Shown piece after piece: positions 1 through 4,615 of a DNA stretch of 6,071 bases (position 1 is the first letter of the stretch; every line of letters begins with the position of its first letter). This stretch comes from Actinomycetota bacterium (GTDB taxonomy: Bacteria > Acidobacteriota > Blastocatellia > Chloracidobacteriales > Chloracidobacteriaceae): assembly GCA_013298335.1 (NCBI GenBank), contig JAAFHI010000234.1, forward strand, positions 1 to 6,071, given 5' to 3'. A model generated the notes under the pieces. The model did no database searches and was not told the origin of the DNA. It saw only the letters and a list, made by a program, of their open reading frames with translations. A program made the translations under genes and the position numbers.

Positions 1-1100
1 GATTCGGCGAGGCGGCGGATGACCCGCGCTGGTACGACCGCCTCGCGTTTGGCGTTGCGGCGGAAAATGTCGTCGAGCGGGGCTTCGCAATAGACGATGC
101 GGGTCCGCGCGCCGTACGAGGTGAAGAGTTCAATCAAACCTTCCCGGATGCGGCGCGAGGTATTGGTCGCGTTCCAGACGAACGGCGTGGCGGTGCGTAA
201 AAATGTCCGGGCGCGTTCCTTCGACGCCGCGATCACCCGGCCCTGATTGTCTTCGGGCGAGATGCCCATTTCGCGGCGCAGTCCGTCGAGCGAGACGACC
301 GGCATTCCATCGGCGTGCGCGCCGATCCAGGTGTCCTTGCCCGCGCCGGGAATGCCCGACATCAGCGTGACCTCGTTGCGCGTGTCGTCGAAGGCGGCGT
401 AGTCGGGATCGCCATTTTCCTTCCTGAAATAGATGAACCGGCTGTGGTCGCTCGCGAAGGCGCGCGGCGCGTCGAAACAGCGCTGTTCAAGGCAGAATTC
501 GCGAAAGAGTTCGATTTTATCGAGCAGCGACTGCCGGTCGGCGCACTCGCGTCCGCGCGTGTCGGCTTCGGCCAGAATCGCAAGCCAGTCGCACCGGACG
601 ACCATGCTCGCGTGGATGATCCGCTTCGCGCCGTCGGCGTTTTCGAGCGCGAAGTAGGGCAGGCTCGACCGGCGAATCAGTCCGACGATCATTTCCCGCG
701 CGTAAAACGGGACGGGTTTCCCGTCGAACTCCTCGGCGGCCCAGAGAATCATCCGCGATGCGTACGCCCCGCGCCGGTTGTGATTCGGCGAGGTGATGCG
801 ACCGTCGTCGCCGATCTGCGTACAGGCGGGTTTCGACACGTCGTGCAGCAGCGCCGCGACGAACAGGATCGACCGCGCGTGATCGGGCAGCGCGCGCCAC
901 GCGGAATTCCCGACCAATGCTTCGCAGACCATTTTCGTGTGCGTGAGCACGTCGCCTTCGGCGTGATGAATCGGGTCCTGCGGGCAATCGCGCATCGCCC
1001 GCAGCCACGCGAAACGCTCCTCGAGCGCGGGCCAGTCAACGCGATAGTCCGGCGCGACCGGGCAGTGGGGGAAGGTCCAGTTGAGGGAGGCAAAATCCAT
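1..1100 (-). CDS. HD-Pnk: HD-domain phosphoesterase fused to P-loop polynucleotide 5'-kinase (C-terminus beyond window)
   Basis: The frame is open from ATG at 1100 to the left edge: 366 residues visible, stop not reached. Seen: an N-terminal HD domain with HHAEGDVLTHT (residues 45-55), LLHDVSKP (84-91, catalytic H86/D87), NHNRRGA (106-112) and AEADTRGR (178-185). A kinase domain follows: Walker A GIPGAGKD (249-256), SLDGLRREM (270-278, D272 as likely general base), WNATNTSRRIRE (309-320) and an arginine-rich lid FRRNAKREAVVP (346-357). This domain order matches the Runella slithyformis HD-Pnk type, which heals RNA ends by removing 2',3'-cyclic or 3' phosphates and phosphorylating 5'-OH. The missing end is probably short, because the lid is already passed. 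The start fits the family, but no Shine-Dalgarno precedes it; the leader is pyrimidine-rich heptamer repeat. It lies 206 bp downstream of the RNA ligase on the same strand. An alternative reading, a generic HD plus AAA protein, is less likely given the ligase neighbour. Confidence 0.9.
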   Translation of the reverse strand, partial: MDFASLNWTFPHCPVAPDYRVDWPALEERFAWLRAMRDCPQDPIHHAEGDVLTHTKMVCEALVGNSAWRALPDHARSILFVAALLHDVSKPACTQIGDDGRITSPNHNRRGAYASRMILWAAEEFDGKPVPFYAREMIVGLIRRSSLPYFALENADGAKRIIHASMVVRCDWLAILAEADTRGRECADRQSLLDKIELFREFCLEQRCFDAPRAFASDHSRFIYFRKENGDPDYAAFDDTRNEVTLMSGIPGAGKDTWIGAHADGMPVVSLDGLRREMGISPEDNQGRVIAASKERARTFLRTATPFVWNATNTSRRIREGLIELFTSYGARTRIVYCEAPLDDIFRRNAKREAVVPARVIRRLAE

Positions 1101-1104
1101 AAAA

Positions 1105-1132
1105 GGATGAAGGATGAGGGATGAAGGATGAA
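1105..1132. repeat. Short arm of heptamer inverted array 1 (4 units GGATGAA)
   Basis: Four contiguous 7-bp units on the plus strand: GGATGAA at 1105-1111, GGATGAG at 1112-1118, then GGATGAA at 1119-1125 and 1126-1132. They are the reverse complement of the ten-unit arm at 1236-1305, so a transcript of either strand could fold the two arms together. The arm ends 4 bp before the HD-Pnk start codon, and so forms its leader. Confidence 0.95.
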
Positions 1133-1235
1133 AAAAGACAGGGGATGAGGAAATCAGAAAATGGGAAGTGGGAAAAGAGAAAATGAATGAAAGGATGAAA
1201 AAGGATTGACGGGTACGACCGGGCCGCGATGCTTT
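1133..1235. other. Purine-rich spacer between the arms of heptamer array 1
   Basis: About 100 bp, of which the stretch up to about 1207 is almost only A, G and T on the plus strand. It contains scattered further copies of the word: GGATGAG at 1143-1149 and GGATGAA at 1193-1199, plus partial words. The run 1158-1176 reads aaatgggaagtgggaaa and relatives. The last part, 1208-1232, has ordinary GC-rich composition. I see no gene in it. Confidence 0.7.
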
Positions 1236-1309
1236 TTCATCCTTCATCCTTCATCCTTCATCCTTCATCCTTCATCCTTCATCCTTCATCCTTCATCCTT
1301 CATCCTTCA
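1236..1309. repeat. Long arm of heptamer inverted array 1 (10 perfect TTCATCC units)
   Basis: Ten identical TTCATCC units run from 1236 to 1305 without a mismatch, followed by a partial unit TTCA (1306-1309). On the minus strand the array reads GGATGAA repeated. The partial unit supplies the TGA stop codon of the RNA ligase (1307-1309), so the array begins inside the gene end. Perfect identity means either recent expansion or active homogenisation. Unit number may vary between strains. Confidence 0.97.
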
Positions 1310-2089
1310 AAAGATGTCCGTCCCGGCGCGCAGGCCGTTGGGAATGATCGGGCGGTCGAGCCAGTGGCCTTCGGCGGCTTCGACGGATTGCAGAAAACTC
1401 GCGCGGATGAACTTGTAGCGGCCTTTCACTTCGCCGTTTTCCTCGTGCTTGATGTAGAGCCCTTCGGCGTCGCGCGTCGGGTCGGTTTCGCGCAGGGCGC
1501 GTTCGACATTGAGGTCGCGGGCGGCGGCTTCGGCACGCAGGCGGTCGCGATGGGTTTCGGTGATGTAGGGCGAAGTCGTCAGCAGTTTCGCCAGATCGCG
1601 CGGCGTGCGGAGCGTCCCCGCGTGGACGACCGGAACGGAGACGACCGGCGTTCCGGCGAGCATCGCGTGGCGCGTCGGCGTGTCGAGAAAGACCATTCGC
1701 TCGGTGTCGAGAATGTCGAATTCCATGAAGTAGTGCGGCAGCGCGTCGTAAAAAACCGTGTGCTTGGCGTAAAGCCATTCTCCGTAAAGGACATGGCGCG
1801 TGCCGAGGACGTCGCGCAGCACGGCTGAATGGGTCGAGGCCCACTGTTTGAACAGGTCGAAGTGGATTTCGCGTTTTCCTCCCAGAAGAAAATGGCCGCG
1901 ACTTTGGAGAAAGAGGCGTCCGTCGGCGTCGAAGCTGATGCCCGCGTTCGCGCCGTCGAGTTTTTCCTCGACCACGAGCGGACGCCCCGCGATGTCGAAA
2001 AACGCCACGTCGGACAGGTCCTCGTCGCCCGGCTGGAAGCGCGAGCCTTCGAGGTGCTGCGTGCGCGGATATTTGTAGAGATGGTCCAT
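1307..2089 (-). CDS. Small ATP-dependent RNA ligase (Rnl-type nucleotidyltransferase)
   Basis: 260 residues with the covalent nucleotidyltransferase motifs in order: motif I EKLDGAN (42-48, K43 is the expected AMP-accepting lysine), motif Ia LQSRGH (61-66), motif III LYGEWLYAKH (101-110), motif IIIa YFMEFDILD (120-128), motif IV EGLYIKHE (209-216) and motif V VKGRYKFIR (221-229). The reaction expected is ATP-dependent joining of 3'-OH to 5'-phosphate RNA ends through ligase-AMP and RNA-adenylate. Only about 30 residues follow motif V, so it lacks the C-terminal domain of T4 Rnl2 (334 aa) and is essentially a bare catalytic domain. The start codon is 4 nt after the methyltransferase stop and has no strong Shine-Dalgarno, so translation is probably coupled. 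HD-Pnk lies downstream, giving the healing partner. A DNA-joining preference cannot be excluded, but the absence of an OB domain and the HD-Pnk neighbour favour RNA. Confidence 0.9.
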   Translation of the reverse strand: MDHLYKYPRTQHLEGSRFQPGDEDLSDVAFFDIAGRPLVVEEKLDGANAGISFDADGRLFLQSRGHFLLGGKREIHFDLFKQWASTHSAVLRDVLGTRHVLYGEWLYAKHTVFYDALPHYFMEFDILDTERMVFLDTPTRHAMLAGTPVVSVPVVHAGTLRTPRDLAKLLTTSPYITETHRDRLRAEAAARDLNVERALRETDPTRDAEGLYIKHEENGEVKGRYKFIRASFLQSVEAAEGHWLDRPIIPNGLRAGTDIF

Positions 2090-2093
2090 CGGT

Positions 2094-2786
2094 TCAGATT
2101 CCGGTCCGGACGACCGCGACGAGATGGTTCAAAACGTATTCGCAGTTTACCCGCGCCGCGCCCGCGTCGAGAAAGAGCGCCGTCAGCCGGTCGCGGTCGA
2201 AGAGATGAACATGTTCCGGGTTGTCGTCTTCGTGCGACGGAACGGTGACAACGGCGAAACGGGCCGCCACGCGGACGACCTCGCGCGCGACGGCTGCCGA
2301 GTCGGGGATGTGTTCGAGAACTTCGAGCAGCGTCACCACGTCGAATTCATCATCGTCGAACGTCATGGCGCTCGCATCCATTTCAATTCCGGAAAGATTT
2401 GAAATGCCGCCCGCGCGGACGGCTTCGATGTCGGCGACGCGATAATCAAGCAGGTCGATGCAGGTGACGGGCAATTCGGGAAAGGCGTCGAGGAGCGTCC
2501 AGAGGAATGCGCCGCGTCCGCTGCCGATGTCGAGCAGGGAAGCGGGCTGAAAACCGTGAAGCATGCCGATGACGCGCTGGACGCGGGAAAGACCCATCGT
2601 CCGTTTGAACCGGTGCAGGCGCAGGCCCGCCGCGAGGCCGCGCGCGATGAGTTCGGCGAAATCATCCCCGGTCAGTTCATCGAGCGGGCGGACGAAAAGG
2701 TCGTCAGCGACAGTCTCGGCGGATGCGAGTTTGCCCCGTACGTAGGCGGCGGCGAGTTTTTCAAAGTAAAGATCGGGTGCGGTCAT
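2094..2786 (-). CDS. Class I SAM-dependent methyltransferase linked to RNA-repair genes
   Basis: 230 residues. The Rossmann core begins after an 80-residue helical lead: motif I LLDIGSGRGAF (84-94) binds SAM, CIDLLDYR (109-116) carries the acidic residue at the end of strand 2, and FDVVTLLEVLEHIPD (148-162) is motif IV and beyond. Then come VVTVPSHEDDNPEHVHLF (179-196) and a C-terminal strand ending at VLNHLVAVVR. The spacing E155-x-x-E158-H159 with H192/H194 resembles the metal site of Hen1 RNA 3'-terminal 2'-O-methyltransferases, although EVLEH is also frequent in ordinary small-molecule methyltransferases, and Hen1 has a wider gap to the last histidine. First gene of the leftward group, 4 nt before the RNA ligase, divergent from ruvX. 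The substrate is unknown. Methylation of repaired RNA ends is an inference from context. The start lacks an obvious Shine-Dalgarno. Confidence 0.85.
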   Translation of the reverse strand: MTAPDLYFEKLAAAYVRGKLASAETVADDLFVRPLDELTGDDFAELIARGLAAGLRLHRFKRTMGLSRVQRVIGMLHGFQPASLLDIGSGRGAFLWTLLDAFPELPVTCIDLLDYRVADIEAVRAGGISNLSGIEMDASAMTFDDDEFDVVTLLEVLEHIPDSAAVAREVVRVAARFAVVTVPSHEDDNPEHVHLFDRDRLTALFLDAGAARVNCEYVLNHLVAVVRTGI

Positions 2787-2824
2787 TTTTTCGGGTGGTC
2801 AGGGCGATTGATGACGCCGTAGAG

Positions 2825-2896
2825 TGTGTCCTTAGCCCGACCGTGAGGGAGGGCGTAATGGAGAGCGCCCTCCCTCACGGTCGGGCTAAGGACACA
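2825..2896. repeat. Perfect 31-bp inverted repeat with 10-nt loop
   Basis: Left arm 2825-2855 and right arm 2866-2896 are exact reverse complements over all 31 positions. The loop at 2856-2865 is taatggagag. The arms contain TTAGCCCGACCGTGAGGG. It lies between divergent genes, starts 38 bp from the methyltransferase start and ends 7 bp before the ruvX ATG. It is not followed by a T-run on either side. A dispersed palindromic repeat or a miniature mobile element is the likeliest nature. No target-site duplication is visible directly outside the arms. Confidence 0.97.
2888..2892 (+). promoter_or_regulatory. Probable ruvX Shine-Dalgarno inside the hairpin arm
   Basis: AAGGA with 11 nt to the ATG at 2904 is the only Shine-Dalgarno-like sequence before ruvX, and it falls wholly inside the right arm of the 31-bp inverted repeat. 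If transcription starts upstream of 2825 the site would be base-paired in the mRNA. If it starts within the repeat the site would be free. No clear -35/-10 pair could be assigned in the 117-bp divergent gap. Confidence 0.45.
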
Positions 2897-2903
2897 GTAT
2901 CAA

Positions 2904-3347
2904 ATGTCTGACGAATCATTTATCGCCAATCAGCCTTCCCGCCGGACGCTCGCGGTCGACTGGGGCAGCAAGCGGACCGGTCTCGCCATCTGCGACGAAC
3001 TCGGGCTGACGGTCCGGCCCTTCGCGACGCTCACCATTCTCGGATCAAAGGCGCTCGTCGCCCGGATTGCCGAGATCGTCGTCGCGGAAGATGTGACCCG
3101 CGTCGTCGTCGGGCTGTCGCGGCGGCTCGACGGCACGTCCAACCATGCCACCGATCATATTTTGAAGTTTGTGGAACGGCTGGGGAAAGCCGTGACCTGT
3201 CCGGTGCTGACCCGCGACGAACGGCTGACCTCGTTCGCCGCCGAGGACTGGCTGCGCGAACACGGCGTCCCGCACCGCAAATGGAAGGAACTCACCGATC
3301 AGGTCGCCGCCGCGCTGCTGCTGGAGGAGTTCCTGGCGGCTGAGTAG
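2904..3347 (+). CDS. ruvX: RuvX/YqgF family putative pre-16S rRNA nuclease (Holliday junction resolvase-like)
   Basis: 147 residues, the usual length of the family, with an RNase H-like fold. Seen: LAVDWGSKRTGLAICDELG (16-34) with the first catalytic Asp D19, VVVGLSRRLDGT (67-78), TRDERLTSFAAE (103-114) with E106, and the C-terminal TDQVAAALLLEEFL (131-144) with D132. In bacteria this protein is tied to processing of the 16S rRNA 5' end, and members act as nucleases on branched DNA in vitro. The family consensus VGLP is here VGLS; the catalytic residues are all present. Single gene on the plus strand, divergent from the methyltransferase and convergent with the DUF2330 gene. Its TAG stop (3345-3347) lies within the first heptamer of the downstream array. 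The start at 2904 is chosen because the invariant core begins 15 residues later. Confidence 0.95.
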   Translation: MSDESFIANQPSRRTLAVDWGSKRTGLAICDELGLTVRPFATLTILGSKALVARIAEIVVAEDVTRVVVGLSRRLDGTSNHATDHILKFVERLGKAVTCPVLTRDERLTSFAAEDWLREHGVPHRKWKELTDQVAAALLLEEFLAAE

Positions 3348-3376
3348 TTAGTGGTCAGTGGTCAGCAGTTAGTAGT
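3344..3376. repeat. Short arm of heptamer inverted array 2 (degenerate GTAGTCA units)
   Basis: Units read GTAGTTA (3344-3350, overlapping the ruvX stop), GTGGTCA (3351-3357), GTGGTCA (3358-3364), GCAGTTA (3365-3371) and a partial GTAGT (3372-3376). The consensus GTAGTCA is the reverse complement of the TGACTAC units in the long arm. This arm has diverged while the long arm is perfect. A spacer of 34 bp (3377-3410) follows, including atttccaactttccaag. Confidence 0.9.
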
Positions 3377-3410
3377 ATTTCCAACTTTCCAAGTCCTGAC
3401 GACGAACTAC

Positions 3411-3487
3411 TGACTACTGACTACTGACTACTGACTACTGACTACTGACTACTGACTACTGACTACTGACTACTGACTACTGACTCT
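3411..3487. repeat. Long arm of heptamer inverted array 2 (10 perfect TGACTAC units)
   Basis: Ten identical TGACTAC units fill 3411-3480. A diverged unit precedes (GAACTAC, 3404-3410) and another follows (TGACTCT, 3481-3487), then GCTAACTAC leads into the stop codon of the coding remnant on the minus strand. With the short arm it fills all the space between two convergent reading frames, where it could form a bidirectional hairpin. No oligo-T tract typical of an intrinsic terminator accompanies it. Confidence 0.97.
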
Positions 3488-3492
3488 GCTAA

Positions 3493-3597
3493 CTACTCCT
3501 TCCGCCGCTGCTTGAAATACAGAATCACGCCGCCGAGGATGAACAGCAGGGCTTCGAGGGGGACGATGGCGGGTTTTTCCTTGATGATGATCCTTAC
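3493..3597 (-). pseudogene. Displaced C-terminal membrane anchor of the DUF2330 protein (out of frame)
   Basis: Read on the minus strand in the frame ending at TAG (3493-3495), this stretch gives VRIIIKEKPAIVPLE, then a hydrophobic run LLFILGGVILYF, then the basic tail KQRRKE. That is a membrane-spanning segment followed by a positive stop-transfer tail. It has no start codon of its own and begins exactly where the DUF2330 frame stops (TAA at 3594-3596), one frame away. A shift of -1 (or +2) near 3597-3615 would join it to the DUF2330 protein as its anchor. Its stop abuts heptamer array 2 just as the ruvX stop does on the other side, which supports it as the true gene end. It could be a real mutation or a sequencing or assembly error. 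Confidence 0.65.
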
Positions 3598-4613
3598 TGG
3601 CGGGCGGTCTGATCGCGTTCGGTGAAGGAGAAGGCAGTCAGGAAGGCGTCGCCCGCGATGGTCAGTTCGGGGATGGTCGGCGCGAGGATTTTCTGTTTCC
3701 AGTCGTTCAGCGTGATGCGGTCGGCGAAGGTAACGGCCTCGTTCGGAAACATCGGCTTTCCGTCGCGGAAAACGTCGCTGCGTTCTTTGGTCACAACGTA
3801 GACGCGGTAGTTCCGGTGTTTCGGGGCCTTGGCCGGCGGGTTTTCGGGCGGCGGGGCGACGAGGGGGATGACCGGCGCATCGGTCGTGAAGGTCACCGCG
3901 AACGGCGGAATCGCGACCTGTTCGTCATAGCCGGTTTCACGCTCGATGACATCGGTCCGGGCGGTCGCCACCACCCACGACGCATTCTTTTTAATGAACG
4001 GAGCGGCCCATTCGCGAAATCCCTTCGGAAGCGGCGCGGTTTCCTTCGTCGCTGCTTCGCGCATTTTCGGGTTGTAGGGCTTTTCGCTGGGCGGCAGGAC
4101 CAGCGTCGGCTGAAGCGCGGTTTCGAGGTCCTTCTCGGTCGCCTTGACGACGATGTCGCCGCGGGCGAGGGCCGTCCGGCGGGCGACGACGATCTGTCCG
4201 GGTCCGGGCGCGAGCGGGTCGGCGGGCGGCAGGACCGGCTCCGGACGCAGCCACGCCCAGATGAGCGACCCGGCGCGGATTTTCGCCTTCTCCTGAATCA
4301 CCGTCGGGGTGAGGTAGTCGTCCAGCCGCTGAAAGAACTGGGGCGACGCCGGTGACAGTTTGACGTCGCCCGTCACCGGAAGAATCCACGCGAAACGGTC
4401 GTCGCGGTACCGGATGGCCGGACTGAAAATGACCGTCTCGCGTTTGCCGACCGGGTCGAAATAGACGAGCAGGCGGTCCTCGGCGTAGTTGAACGGTTTG
4501 CCGTCAATCGTGACCACCGTCGCGGCCCGCGCGGGGCGCGGCGACCACCCGTTCAGGAGACATCCGAGCAGCGCCGCGCCGAGGAAGAGTCGAAACAGAA
4601 GACGTCCGCGCAT
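3594..4613 (-). CDS. DUF2330 family exported protein, probably truncated by frameshift
   Basis: 339 residues from ATG at 4613. The N-terminus is a signal sequence: basic MRGR, hydrophobic core to about residue 20, then SPRPARA-AT (24-32) with an Ala-x-Ala cleavage site. LLGC at 15-18 could instead be read as a poor lipobox. The mature part opens with RLLVYFDPVGKRETVIF (47-63) and FAWILPVTG (74-82), the characteristic DUF2330 start. A later strand is FAVTFTTDAPVIPLVAPP (238-255). No catalytic motif is visible; the biochemical function of the family is unknown to me. The frame can be opened upstream to 4706, but that part overlaps the transporter gene. The ATG at 4613 has a good ribosome binding site and lies 2 nt after the transporter stop, so the two are translationally coupled. 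It ends TARQ, immediately before an out-of-frame membrane anchor (see 3493-3597). Confidence 0.85.
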   Translation of the reverse strand: MRGRLLFRLFLGAALLGCLLNGWSPRPARAATVVTIDGKPFNYAEDRLLVYFDPVGKRETVIFSPAIRYRDDRFAWILPVTGDVKLSPASPQFFQRLDDYLTPTVIQEKAKIRAGSLIWAWLRPEPVLPPADPLAPGPGQIVVARRTALARGDIVVKATEKDLETALQPTLVLPPSEKPYNPKMREAATKETAPLPKGFREWAAPFIKKNASWVVATARTDVIERETGYDEQVAIPPFAVTFTTDAPVIPLVAPPPENPPAKAPKHRNYRVYVVTKERSDVFRDGKPMFPNEAVTFADRITLNDWKQKILAPTIPELTIAGDAFLTAFSFTERDQTARQ

Positions 4614-4615
4614 GG

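Noticed and set aside
315..1124. Long open frame on the plus strand opposite HD-Pnk
   Set aside because: It is the antisense of the HD-Pnk coding frame; the protein shows no family motifs, while the minus strand gives complete HD and Walker A motifs.
1206..1828. Plus-strand open frames beginning with FILHPSS repeats
   Set aside because: The heptapeptide FILHPSS is only the translation of three 7-bp TTCATCC units; the rest is antisense to the RNA ligase.
2825..2896. Intrinsic terminator
   Set aside because: The hairpin lies between two divergent gene starts and has no T-run after either arm.
3411..3487. CRISPR-like repetition
   Set aside because: Units are 7 bp and directly adjacent with no unique spacers, so this is a tandem repeat. 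The same holds for 1236-1309.
3590..3620. Programmed -1 ribosomal frameshift joining the DUF2330 protein to its anchor
   Set aside because: No slippery X-XXY-YYZ heptamer is visible in the overlap of the two frames, so a mutation or sequence error is simpler.
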